DNA of 64,000 nucleotides from Girardinichthys multiradiatus (Eukaryota; Chordata; Actinopteri; Cyprinodontiformes; Goodeidae): positions 14,711,784 through 14,775,783 of the forward strand of contig NC_061794.1 of NCBI RefSeq assembly GCF_021462225.1, in the 5' to 3' direction. A model generated the notes under the pieces. The model made no database searches and had not been told where the DNA came from. It saw nothing but the letters and a program-made list of their open reading frames with translations. Made by a program: the position numbers and the translations under genes. Of the stretch, positions 31,930 to 42,350 are shown piece by piece (position 1 is the first letter of the stretch; each line of letters begins with the position of its first letter).

Positions 31930-32890
31930 GGCACCGTATGCAAGTTGGATGAACTCTAAGCCCAACAAAGGAGCCAGCATAGTATCGGGAATGCAGTATT
32001 ATGTGTTTACTGAGACATAGCTGCAGGATCATATCCCTGACTCCATCGTCTCTCTGCTAGGCTTTCTGGCCATATGAGCAGACAGAGATTTAAAGAGGAT
32101 CTGTAAATGCAAAGGAGGTGGATTAGCAGTACTTGTGAACAACAGATGGTGTAATCCACGACTTGTTACTGTAAAGTGTCAACTCTTCAGCCCAGATATG
32201 TAACCTCTAGCAGTGCGTGTATTATTTACCCAGGGTAAATAATATAATAAGAATTGCCCTCTCTCACATGGAGAGGACATCAAATAAGTAAAATGAAATA
32301 ATAAAACAAAGGAGATGGTTGTAGATTTCAGGGGAAACCGGAAAAGATACCTCAGTGTTCACTTGGACAACAGACTGGAATGAAAATGCAACTGTAAAGC
32401 CAGCTACAAGATGGTACAGAGCACACCGACTTCTTAAGGAAGCTTAGGTCATTCCGTGTTTACAGCAAGTTGCTGCATATCTTCTATAGAAGATATGCAG
32501 GGGCACTATAGAAGAGTGTGATCTTTTCTGCCATCATCTGTTATGGGTGACAGCATCAGAGCCAAGGACCTAAAAAGGTTCAACAAGCTAATAAAAAAGG
32601 CTGGCTCTGTTCTGGGGACTCCTCTAGAACCTCTTGAGATGATTGTGCAAGAAAGGATTTTTCATAAAATGAAGACTTTTATGAACCCTGAGCATTCTCT
32701 TCATTAGAATGTCTTATAACAACAGTGTCTTCAGTCAGAGGCTTCTTCAGATCTGCTATAATACAGACAACTGCAGGAGATCCTTGCTGCCCACAGCCAT
32801 CAGCATCTACAATGGCTCTTTGAAGAAACTTGCAAAACATTAGCTACAACAACATTTAACTTGCATTTGGGATTAATAAAGTATTTTTGA
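31930..32890 (+). mobile_element. Non-LTR LINE, internally deleted, plus strand
   Basis: The first part (about 31960-32230) is an endonuclease-like segment (CKGGGLAVLVNN is readable in one frame, among stops). The second (about 32300-32830) is the C-terminal part of reverse transcriptase and the following domain (KEMVVDFR, then RLLKEA... and LNKLIKKAGSVLGTPLEPLE). The catalytic core in between is deleted. The 3' end TTTGGGATTAATAAAGTATTTTTGAATTGG is the usual tail of this fish LINE. Many stops and shifts are present. Confidence 0.8.
32473..32500. repeat. 28-bp perfect palindrome
   Basis: CTGCATATCTTCTA is immediately followed by its exact reverse complement, with no spacer. It interrupts the LINE reverse transcriptase remnant. 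Another ATAGAAG follows at 32509-32515, so the region looks like a small inverted duplication. Confidence 0.95.
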
Positions 32891-33129
32891 ATTGGATTGA
32901 CTTAAATTAAATAGCACGTGGTTGGTTTTAGACACATTTATTTTTTCATAGGACCAGTAAAAGACAACAGCTGCAACATCATTTTCCTTTATGTTTGAAA
33001 CAGCAACTATATAATTATGATTACTGCAATTTGAAATGGTCTCACATTGGTTTCTTCTTGGTCTTGCCTCCCTCAAAGTTTTGGTCTTGGCATTGGCTGC
33101 ACTTGGACTTGTGCTGGTTGAAGCTGGTA

Positions 33130-33800
33130 ACAGAGTGGCATTATCCAGAGTTAAATTTTGTACTGTAATGGGGTGAAATGATACTCAGAGAAGAAGAATC
33201 AATCACTGCCACGATACCAAAAAAAACAAAAAAACAGATTCCAGTTTGCAAAAGCATTCTGAGATCATGACTTGTGATCTGATGACACCAGAAATTGAGA
33301 TGTTTGGCCATAATGATCACTATTACATTTGGAGGAAACGGGGGGAAAACTTAAAGTCCTAAGAATACTCATCCCAGCATTAAAGTAAAAGCGTGATAGT
33401 AATATTTTGGTGTTTTGCTGCGGTAGGGACTGGTTTGTCAAAAAAAAAAAAAAAGATGGAATCATGAGGAAAGAACTTTAAAAAGATATATTGAGGCAAC
33501 ATCTTCAGACAACAGCCAGCCTGGGCACAAATGGATTTTTCAAATGGACAATGAATACAGCCAAATAAGAAGAACAACATCAGTGTTTTGGAGTGGCTGA
33601 TTTCACTCCAATCGAAAGTTTGTATGTAGAGCTGAAAGGAATGTGGAAGCAAAGCAGTCTACAAATCTGACTCAGTTACACCAGTTCCTATAGGCAAATA
33701 TCCTAAGTGAGAAGCTACCCAAAATGTTTAGCCCAAATCAAGCAGTTTAAGAAGCAATTGTAACTTCTGAATTTGAAGAACAATCATCTCTATATCAGAT
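33130..33800 (+). mobile_element. Decayed Tc1 relic (Sleeping Beauty-like family)
   Basis: Readable traces in order: GACTTGTGATCTGATGACA (around the first catalytic Asp), TTTGGCCATAATGATC, GGTAGGGACTGGT, GAATCATGAGGAAAGAA, AAATGGACAATGAATAC (second Asp region), TCCAATCGAAAGTTTGT (catalytic Glu region), ACAAATCTGACTCAGTTACA and GCTACCCAAAATGTTTAGC. The order matches a complete transposase C-terminal two thirds on the plus strand. No long frame survives, and a 15-bp A run interrupts it near 33440. Confidence 0.75.
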
Positions 33801-35395
33801 CATCTCAGATTTTTTCTCTCATTATTTGGACTACAAAACATACAGGCGTGCTTAGTACCTTTGCTAATGAATTGTTAAGTGTGCAAATGGAAATGCATTT
33901 TTACGTAACAGACTGACTTAGTAGTTATCAATTATGAGTTGTTAAATGCTGAAGGGTGAACTAAACCAGGGGCATGAATACAGGGCCTGATTCAAACTGA
34001 AAAGTTTTTTTGTTTTTTTTAAATATACCTTCATCAAGCGTAGAATCAATGGTTGCCTTCAGAAAGCATCAGGATGGCAATTTCATTTCTTATGCAGCTA
34101 GCAGAGGCAAAGGTTAAAAGCTGCAGCCTAGAGTCGCCAGAGGTGATTTGTGGTGATGTCATTCAGCTAAAATAGGCCCTCATTAGCACCTCTGAAGCAG
34201 GTCATATGATTAATCAACACCAAATATTTGGAATCCAATTAGAGGATGTTTGGGGGAGGAACAAATGATTCAACTTTGAGGGGAACACATCAGTGAGATG
34301 GTCTGAAGGGACTTTTTAAGGGCAGGTTTTGTCCCTCAGGCTGACTGATGCTGAAATGGATGGGCCATGTCTCCAGGACAGTTTGTGTTTGTCAAATCCT
34401 GGAGCTATCATTCAATATGTAGGGTGGCTTGGCACGCAAAACCTGGCACGTCAGTAATTCACAAGTTATATTGTTGACATCAAACACTCCATTGAAATAT
34501 TTTTTTTTTCAGTTGTATTCTATCAAGGACTGAAAAGGGGAAAAAAGGAAAAGAAAAAATAAGGACTGGGTCTCTGTCTTTGCCTGCAATGCAATTTTCT
34601 AAGAATGACTAATTTAGCAGCAAATGCGTCCTCGCTCTGCAGCCTAGCCTGAAGTTTTAATCCTCACATTTGCATGGCTAAACATAGATCAGCCGCCTCA
34701 TATCCGCACTGGATATTGACTCGAGGAATATAAATGCTTGTTTTGACTGCACATTGAAAACGCTAATTAAACATTCATGAGCTCACTCCTGCTCTGTCTC
34801 TGCAGCAGCCTTTAAAACTCTACCTGTGTGTGACACAGCAAAACTGTATATATGCAACTTATAAAAGTCTGGTGATTCAAGTCTGCTTTCTTTTTGCTAT
34901 TCTTGTTGAGAAAACAGCAAACTCTCTGTTCCAAAGACTGATCCGGTTACTTGCAAATGGACTTCCCAGAGAGTTTCTTTGCTGAGCTTAAGGGAAGAAA
35001 TTACAGACGAATGGATGCAGCAGCCACCGACTTGCCAGCTGATAGGATGGTTTTATCACATGCTGCTTGCACTGTTGAGCTGGGGTGCTCCGTCATCCTG
35101 GTATTTGCACACACAGTAAAATGTGAATTTAAATAAGAGGCACTCAAATACATAACTGGGAAAATCAGCCGTAGTTTTGTGGCATTGGCTGTACTCAATG
35201 GAAATATGTTGACTCACTTTTAATTAGCCTCAAATAAAGCTGTGTGTGTCAATGTGTTGTGTGAGCAGTTGTAGCAGCAGACCCAAAACATGCCTCAGCA
35301 GCTGTTCCATCCTCCTGTTGGTTCAATCTAACAGAGCCTCTCTGGCTGTCAGAAAAAGTAACCTCTGTCTCTTGTTAAAAAATTTTTGGATTCAT
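33801..35395. other. Unassigned stretch
   Basis: No gene or repeat recognised. A TATAAAAG motif near 34860 has no associated coding region. The short frame at 34951-35136 shows no domain. Confidence 0.45.
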
Positions 35396-35575
35396 GAGGT
35401 GCTGGGTGGCTCAGTTGGTAAAGCAGGTACACCATGTGAAGAGGCTTTAATCCTTAACATGGTTGTCCAGGGTTCGATTCTTAATCTCAGAACAATTGGT
35501 TCATGTCTTTCACTTCTGTCTCAACCCTTTTTCCTGTCAACCTCAATTCAATAAAGGCCACTAGTGCCAAAAAAT
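35396..35575 (+). mobile_element. tRNA-derived SINE
   Basis: An internal RNA polymerase III promoter is visible: an A box TGGCTCAGTTGG at 35407-35418 and a B box GGTTCGATTC at 35471-35480, 53 bases apart as in tRNA-derived SINEs. The body ends in a tail with AATAAAGGCCACTAGTGCC. The tRNA-like head does not fold as a functional tRNA gene with a clear anticodon arm, so I call it a SINE. Confidence 0.8.
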
Positions 35576-36169
35576 GACTGGATTTACTAGAACATTGGGA
35601 GATGAAAACCCAACCAGGCATAACTTTATTACCTACCTAATTAGTGATAGTGTTTTATATTAGTGAAATGGCCCACCAATAGTGTGTTCTTCTTCCACTA
35701 GGAAGTCTGAGTTTCCAAATTCAAGGCAACATTAGAAGTATTGCTGCAAAACATGGCTGGCAGATTCCAAATGATTGTAGCTTCAAATTTACCAGACATT
35801 TTTAAAATTATTTTCTAAAGAATACGGACTTCATTTGCTCTGTCAAACCTCAACTAGAAAAAAAAGCTTTTCTCTATTTAAGTTGGGAGTTTTAATTCTC
35901 AAAATATTGCTGAAAGACACATAACTAATATATCTCTATATAAAGTTGAACCAATTGGTTTAGAGTTCTGACAAGTAACATAATAAATTATTATTGTTTT
36001 TGTGGAGAATGGTCACTTGGCAAAGTGAGTGTGTGATTGGTTATGTGTGGAATAGTAAAAGGGTGGTGGGTGCTTGACTGAACGTCTTGCCCAGTCGGAC
36101 CTAACAGAAAAAAACAGCACCTAATACAGTATTGTTGCCACTCCCTGTTTCTACCAAACCTGCACTGGT
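35576..36169. other. Unassigned stretch
   Basis: AT-rich; nothing recognised. The last 100 bases may belong to the Tc1 relic that follows. Confidence 0.4.
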
Positions 36170-36410
36170 CTTTTAAGGTATGGACTATACTAGACCGCTG
36201 AAAGTGGTCCATGGTGTCTTGTACCAAGATGTTAACAACAGATCATTTATGTCCCTCAAGTTAGGAGGTGGGGCCTTCACTTCTCTGTCCATTCCATCCC
36301 ACAGATGCTTGATTAGATTGGATCTGGACTAGAACGCTCCCTGTTGTGCTCCTCAAAACATCCCTTAACCATTTTTGCTTTCTGGCAGGTCTAGTGTGAG
36401 CCAACCATTG
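36170..36410 (-). mobile_element. Decayed Tc1 relic, C-terminal part, minus strand
   Basis: The plus strand reads like the complement of a Tc1 transposase end: GTGGTCCATGGTGTCTTGTA, AGATGTTAACAACAGATC, AGGTGGGGCCTTC, CATCCCACAGATGCTTGATT followed by a TGGATCTGG block (catalytic Glu region). GTGCTCCTCAAAACATCCCT follows. It probably belongs to the same family as the pieces at 31105-31505. Confidence 0.65.
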
Positions 36411-37589
36411 ACCTTTTACTTTTTCATCTTTATGGAGACTCTGCTCTTCTGTCCACTTTAAAGAGTCTGCTTGATTGTATTATGTAGACAGATGAAATCC
36501 TTTGTCTAGATAAAATACAGCATCTTTCTAAAAGCAATATGTTATCCTCTCATGATGGTTTTCCGACATTCCAAGCTGTTCCCATTTTGTTTATATAAAG
36601 ACAACAGCACTGCACTGAAATTTCTTACCAGATAAAAGAGCACATGATAAAATTAAGCACTATATGTCTTTTCAATTTAATTAATCTATATTTATTCATC
36701 ATAAAGCTCAATACAGAATGTTAATTGTGATTACATCTGTTAAACTACCTTCATTGTGCAAAGCAACTCATAGCAGACAATGTTTTAGTCAAAGGGGAAA
36801 CATTTTCCTGTAGTTAACTCTGTGAGATTCTTTGACTTCACAGTGAAAGACATTTTATTGTCTCTACTCCCTTTAGCTCATTGGCCAGATAATATGACAC
36901 ATTTCACATGTTGACCAAAACATGGTCTTGGTTAGTTGGGCTGAATGTAGGCCTAATTCTACATGTGAAAGTTTGTTTCCTCAATATGAGTCCAAACTTC
37001 AGAATTAACCAAGTATTCTTCCAAGCAAAAAGTGGACCCAGCCAAGTCCCCAAGACCCAGACAATCTTTAGAGGCACAGTTGTGGTAATTGTTTGCCTAG
37101 CCACAAATGCTACGATGATTTATCTATTTCGGAATAAAGCTCTGCAATGTGCCATTTTGGTATATGCATTACATCTCAGACATGTGTCTAAGCCAAAGCT
37201 TTTTCCTGACCATGAACTCTTTATCATCAACAGGGTTCTGAATCCAAAGTGACAAACTTACCGACCTCCTAACACAGCTAAAAAAAACACCGCAGCTGTC
37301 CACGCCTGAAAGTGACCGCCATTGGCAGACTTAAGCAGTGCTATCCAGATGTGACTCTAAGCCAGAGGGACAGTCGTAAGGGAATCACATACTCCAGTCT
37401 CTTGAGTATATACAAAATGTCAGACCCCAAAAAATGCACTTTAGTCTTTGTCCCAATCCATTTAAACTATATCAACAAAGAATGTGTTTCGTTGAAGGAG
37501 AACTGCACTTGTATATAGTAATCTATGTTTGCCTTTTCTATAGTTTAGTTCATCAGTAGTCAGTGAACATTGAGCTCTATTGTTATTTT
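36411..37589. other. Unassigned stretch
   Basis: No recognised gene or repeat. The open frame at 36908-37252 shows no domain and no splice context. Confidence 0.4.
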
Positions 37590-37637
37590 ACCTGATAACC
37601 TTCAGTAAACTGTAAGGTTTACTAAAGATTATCAGGT
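37590..37637. repeat. 21-bp hairpin with 6-base loop
   Basis: ACCTGATAACCTTCAGTAAAC (37590-37610) pairs with GTTTACTAAAGATTATCAGGT (37617-37637) at 19 of 21 positions across loop TGTAAG. A shorter inverted pair, TATTGGC/GCCAATA, follows at about 37644-37668. It could be the core of a small MITE or a chance foldback. Confidence 0.9.
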
Positions 37638-37817
37638 ATACCATATTGGCTTTTTTTCTCAGCCAATACAGTATGAAAAGTAAATGTACAGTTTAAAACT
37701 GCCTGGAAAGGTGAAGTTTATCCTTAGGTATGTAATAGGTGTCAAAGTAACATCTAAATACACTAGATTTAAAATGAAAATATGATTCATCCCAAACTTA
37801 TAACTACTCTGAGTCCT

Positions 37818-37872
37818 CTGTCAAAGAAAGAAAGCAAGAAAGAAAGCAAAAAAGAAACAAACAAACAAACAA
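37818..37872. repeat. AAAG/AAAC simple repeat
   Basis: AAAGAAAGAAAGCAAGAAAG passes into ACAAACAAACAAACAA: two adjoining tetranucleotide microsatellites. Confidence 0.9.
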
Positions 37873-38469
37873 TGTTTTACTTTGTTCTTAACACAATAGT
37901 AGAGTTAAAGTTTAACACACAAGTCATTTTACCAAATCCAAAAACAAAAAATCTATCAACATAACACTGTTAAAGAAATGGACAAAATTACCCGCATCTT
38001 GCTTGAAACTCTTACAATCTTTGGTGATTTTTTTTTTAAGGAAGTATAGATCAGCTTGTTTTGTAAGTATTTAGGTATTCAGCGTAACAGCAGATTTGAA
38101 CAAAGGCAAATAAGCAATTTGGATTTTGGTGGTAAACATTTAATTTTGGAGAAATACAGCATTTTGGCTGATTTTCATTTACTTAATGAAATCTTCTTTG
38201 TAATTTCAATAATATACCTACAAGAACACTTAATTATGTTCAAAGGATCAACATCAAAAGTAAGAGAGTGATAAATAAAATACACAATATTTACATGACA
38301 TGGAAGCTCATTTGGGCTGAATAGTGATAGCAGTTGCGTTTGTAATGGAAATTCTGTTATTAAGTGTTCCAAAGTGTATGACCTTTGGTTTACCTCACTC
38401 CAGTGAACATCTGTGTTAGAGGAGGAAGCTGTAAAAGCCATTATCAGAGGTTTAATGGTTAAGGATATT

Positions 38470-38735
38470 TGTTACGGTGATGCCTCGGGGAGAGTAGATG
38501 GTTGTTCCTAGGTAACCTTCTCACCTCTGAACCCGAGAAGGGTCTGGGGTCATAAAACACAGACTCTTTGAAGTTGAGATAACACTGTCATGTTCTGGTA
38601 TAAATACTGTGTGTAAATGTTGACCGGGGCTCTGTTTCACTGACTAACCTCAGTGACAGGGTCTTCAAATGCTGAATGCCTTTGAATAAAACTTATAAAG
38701 ACAAAGTCCGGATTTTCTCTTGTTATGAGTCAACT
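38470..38735 (+). repeat. LTR-like fragment with TATA box and poly-A signal
   Basis: The block starting TGTTACGGTGATGCC contains GGTATAAATACTG (near 38598), then about 85 bases later GAATAAAAC (near 38683). It ends near TTGTTATGAGTCAAC. Promoter, short R region and polyadenylation signal in this spacing resemble a solo retroviral LTR. No target duplication was found, and the 3' edge is open. Confidence 0.4.
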
Positions 38736-38764
38736 TCTACCCACTTTGATAAGAAAATTCCACA

Positions 38765-39010
38765 ACACGTTGCAGCAAGAAGGTCTTGAATGAAATCCAG
38801 TTGTAAATATTTTCTGTTGAGTTTGCAGGTTCTTCTTCTGCTTGCATTGGTTTTCTCCAGTTGCTGTGGCTTCCTTCCACAATCCAAAATCTTGCATGTT
38901 AGGTTATCTGGGCTTTCCAAATAATCTCACAGGTCTGTGTGGGTGCTCCCATGGTTGTTTGTCCTGTGGGAAACTGTCCAGTGTTACCAGTCCCCCTGCA
39001 ATCCTCAAGT
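38765..39010 (+). mobile_element. Decayed SINE, same family as 52107-52450
   Basis: CACGTTGCAGCAAGAAGGTC, GAGTTTGCAGGTTCTTC, GTGGCTTCCTTCCACAATCC and CATGTTAGGTTATCTGG occur in the same order as in the reverse complement of 52107-52450. The divergence is high, and the B box has decayed. Confidence 0.7.
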
Positions 39011-39350
39011 ATTTAAAAATGGATGAAAACTCTTGGTTTTTCCAAAATACTAGTTAAACTAAATCAGCTAAAATTCAGCTCCTGTTGAGCCAAAACATAT
39101 ATGAAACAATACCTGCTACTGAAAGTCCAATATGGCTGCCAGAAAGTGTTGACTTTATTTTCTTTATACTCTTATCAAAATGTTGTGTTTGAAAGGTGTT
39201 GTGTTTAGGTGTAGTAGAATAATAGCTAACTAACTGTTAGTGTAAGTAAGACGGTAGTAAAGCACAGCAGCTATGATGCCATTCCACTCTCTTCTTTATG
39301 TCTTTCTCTTCTCTTCTCTTACCTCTCTCCAGCTACAAAACATCTCTTTA

Positions 39351-39364
39351 CGCCACCTGCTGGC
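39351..39364 (-). promoter_or_regulatory. CTCF-like core motif
   Basis: On the minus strand CCAGCAGGTGGC fits the vertebrate CTCF core CCASYAGRKGGC at every position. A motif match alone; such cores also occur in fish repeats. Confidence 0.35.
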
Positions 39365-39879
39365 AACTTAATGAACACAACAAAAGGTTTTTATGACATA
39401 AAAAGATATGCGACTTTAAAAACAATAACACTCCAGCATCTCTATGCATCTGATATTGCAACATCTGTAATGTGATCACAAGCTAACCCAGGCTGCCACA
39501 AATTGTACGGCATTGTCAAAATGGGGTGAGATATTTCCATGTAATCCATGCAACAATTATTAAATGCTTACAGTTAAATCAATAAAAAAGTAAAATTAGA
39601 ATATCTTCACATTCTGGGACTGAAAGACTGAAGAGGCCTGTATAAAGTCATATATTAACCATCTTATCCTTTACATAATTACAACTATAAGTGAAACTAA
39701 TAAAATGGCGTATGATGTAAGATCACTTGTTACTACATGTAATAAGTGATCTTTGACTATCAAGTTAAAACATATATAAATTGTAAAATGATTGAATTAT
39801 GATTGTGAACTGATGATTAATAAAGCATTAAGGTTTAGAAACTATACATATATGAAAGAGATTAATCAGTTGTGAAAAG

Positions 39880-40690
39880 AAAACGGAGATGGTTTTTAAC
39901 TGTAACTGAAGTAAAAGCAAAAAGCTGAGAATGGACAGTGTGCTACTGTGTAAAGTTTAAAGTTAAGCAGATAAGGGAGAGACCTGTATGTTGACAAGGG
40001 GTGATGAGAGCCAACTGCTTGCTGACAGCGGCTATAAAAGAGGTGCCAAAGAGTGAACTGCCGTTGTTTCCTTGCAGAACACCAGCAAGAAAGATTGCAT
40101 GAAGAAGCACGCTAGATGAATCAGAGGACCAGAGACACAGCTTCCTGATAATCTCCATTGAAAAGAGAATCAACCTGTGTGCCTTTAAAGGACTGTGGCT
40201 CCAATTTGATTATCTGATTCCAGCTGTTGCATTTTACCCAGACAACTGAGAGAACTTGGTGGCGAACAACTGGCTGCTCCAAGTTTCAGGCTTCCGGAAG
40301 TCCTGAACCAATCCCTTTTATTCCATAAGGGTTTTCTTCAGCTCTTCAGCCTCTGGAAGCCTCTCATCGAAACCTGGACCACCGGTGTCTGTCTGCTTTG
40401 AGGAAGAAAACTGAAAATCTAAGTTGCCTTCCACCCAAGATATCCGCTCGTTGTTTCCTGAAGAATTTATCTCAATCGGGTGCATGGATGAGCCTCCGTC
40501 TTCAAAGCCTCCTCTTCAAGCTCAACAATTTCAGCATCATAGAAAGATAGGTTGGATAAGTTGGTTGTTTCGTTTCTATTATTCAATCATTATGTTTTGC
40601 TGGATTTTATGCTGTTACTGACCCCTGCAAAAGCGTTACTAATTAAAAGGAAGTATAAAAATTTTAGATTAATTGTGGACAGTCAATATT
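39880..40690 (+). other. LTR/leader-like stretch of unknown origin
   Basis: TATAAAAG at 40033-40040 is followed about 220 bases later by TGGTGGCGAACAACTGG (40257-40273), which has the form of a primer-binding site (it begins TGG and would pair with a tRNA ending CCA). The stretch runs to the broken edge of the gypsy LTR at 40697. No AATAAA lies between the TATA box and the primer-like site, and no partner LTR is present in the window. It may be the 5' end of an unknown retroelement, or a chance combination. Confidence 0.3.
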
Positions 40691-40799
40691 TTGTTATCCG
40701 AATGAAGGTAGATCACAGGATAGGAATCCTCAGAATGAAGACAGGCTTGATCAACCAGAGTAACTTTCAGAAACGTAGTCCAGAAAAGTCAGTGACATA

Positions 40800-42076
40800 C
40801 AGGGGTTGGACAATGAAACTGAAACACCTGGTTTTAGACCACAATAATTTATTAGTATGGTGTAGGGCCTCCTTTTGCGGCCAATACAGCATCAATTCAT
40901 CTTGGGAATGATATATACAAGTCCTGCACAGAGGTCAGAGGGATTTTAAGCCATTCTTCTTGCAGGATAGTGGCCAGGTCACTACGTGATACTGGTGGAG
41001 GAAAACGTTTCCTGACTCGCTCCTCCAAAACACCCCAAAGTGGCTCAATAATATTTAGATCTGGTGACTGTGCAGGCCATGGGAGATGTTCAACTTCACT
41101 TTCATGTTCATCAAACCAATCTTTCACCAGTCTTGCTGTGTGTATTGGTGCATTGTCATCCTGATACACGGCACCGCCTTCAGGATACAATGTTTGAACC
41201 ACTGGATGCACATGGTCCTCAAGAATGGTTTGGTAGTCCTTGGTGGTGACGCGCCCATCTAGCACAAGTATTGGGCCAAGGGAATGCCATGATATGGTAG
41301 CCCAAACCATCACTGATCCACCCCCATGCTTCACTCTGGGCATGCAGCAGTCTGGGTGGTAGGCTTCTTTGGGGCTTCTCCACAGCGTAACTCTCCCAGA
41401 TGTGGGGAAAACAGTAAAGGTGGACTCATCAGACAACAAAACATGTTTCACATTGTCCACAGCCCAAGATTTGCGCTCCATGCACCATTGAAACCGACGT
41501 TTGGCATTGGCATGAGTGACCAAAGGTTTGGCTATAGCAGCCCGGCCGTGTATATTGACCCTGTGGAGCTCCCGACAGACAGTTCTGGTGGAAACAGGAG
41601 AGTTGAGGTGCACATTTAATTCTGTCGTGATTTGGGCAGCCGTGGTTTTATGTTTTTTGGATACAATCCAGGTTAGCACCCGAATATCCCTTTCAGACAG
41701 CTTCCTCTTGCATCCACAGTTAATCCTGTTGGACGCAACATGTTGTTCGTCCTTCTTGGTGGTATGCTGACACTGCCCTGGATACTGTGGCTCTTGATAC
41801 AACACGAAGACTTGCTGTCTTGGTCACAGATGCGCCAGCAAGACGTGCACCAACAATTTGTCCTCTTTTGAACTCTGGTATGTCACCCATAATGTTGTGT
41901 GCATTTCAATATTTTGAGCAAAACTGTGCTCTTACCCTGCTAATTCAACCTTCACACTTTGCTCTTACTGGTGCAATGTGCAATCAATGAAGACTGACTA
42001 CCAGGCTGGTCCAATTTAGCCATGAAACCTCCCACACTAAAATTACAGGTGTTTCAGTTTCATTGTCCAACCCCTG
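40800..42076 (-). mobile_element. Tc1/mariner transposon, third family, inside gypsy LTR
   Basis: 1277 bp, with CAGGGGTTGGACAATGAAAC at the left and its complement at the right, flanked by TA (40798-40799 and 42077-42078). The uninterrupted LTR at 46740-46760 shows a single TA at 46750-46751 at the same point, directly documenting the insertion and its 2-bp duplication. It is the same family as 25129-26398. Confidence 0.95.
40852..41890 (-). pseudogene. Tc1 transposase, frameshifted and truncated
   Basis: The start corresponds to MGDIPEF at 41890. The N-terminal helix-turn-helix is broken by a frameshift near 41800, where the frame continues as YQEPQYPGQCQHTTKK. From SNRINCGCKRKL onward it is open for over 270 codons, including LSDEST, QDDNAPIH and IIEPLWGVLEERV, so all three catalytic residues remain. 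A CGA-to-TGA change at 40897-40899 ends it about 15 residues early. It keeps the GAG codon that is a stop in the 25129-26398 copy, so the two copies carry different lesions. Confidence 0.9.
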
Positions 42077-42350
42077 TAGGTCCAAAGCTTAGGCTTTCAA
42101 AATCACTGTGGCAAAACACTCTCACATTGAAGTGCTGGCAGCCTCCTGCTTAAGTACTCCTCATGGTAATCAGTGAAACAAGTTGCACCTGTCACCCAGC
42201 ACACCTGAGAGCTCCAGCACCACCTGTGAATGAGCACATGTAGCAAGCACAAAAACACAAACACACACAAACCCAGATCCTGACAGTAGGTGGCATTATA
42301 TAAACAAATGCTGACGCACAGCCTGGACTGTCAAAAAACAATCATTGTTA

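Larger units (their letters stand above)
40697..42285 (-). repeat. Gypsy 3' LTR (left), truncated and Tc1-interrupted
   Basis: 40697-40799 and 42077-42285 match 46650-46954 nearly base for base. The outer part corresponding to 46316-46650 is absent, so the left edge at CCGAATGAAGG is a break, not an LTR end. The inner end is CCTGACA at 42285. Confidence 0.85.

Noticed and set aside
34850..34870. TATAAAAG near 34860 as a host promoter
   Set aside because: No downstream coding exon or other promoter element could be found.
35400..35480. Functional tRNA gene
   Set aside because: Only the internal promoter boxes are tRNA-like; the arms do not pair and the sequence continues as a SINE body.
37818..37872. 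CRISPR or satellite array
   Set aside because: It is a short tetranucleotide microsatellite; no regular repeat-spacer array occurs anywhere in the window.
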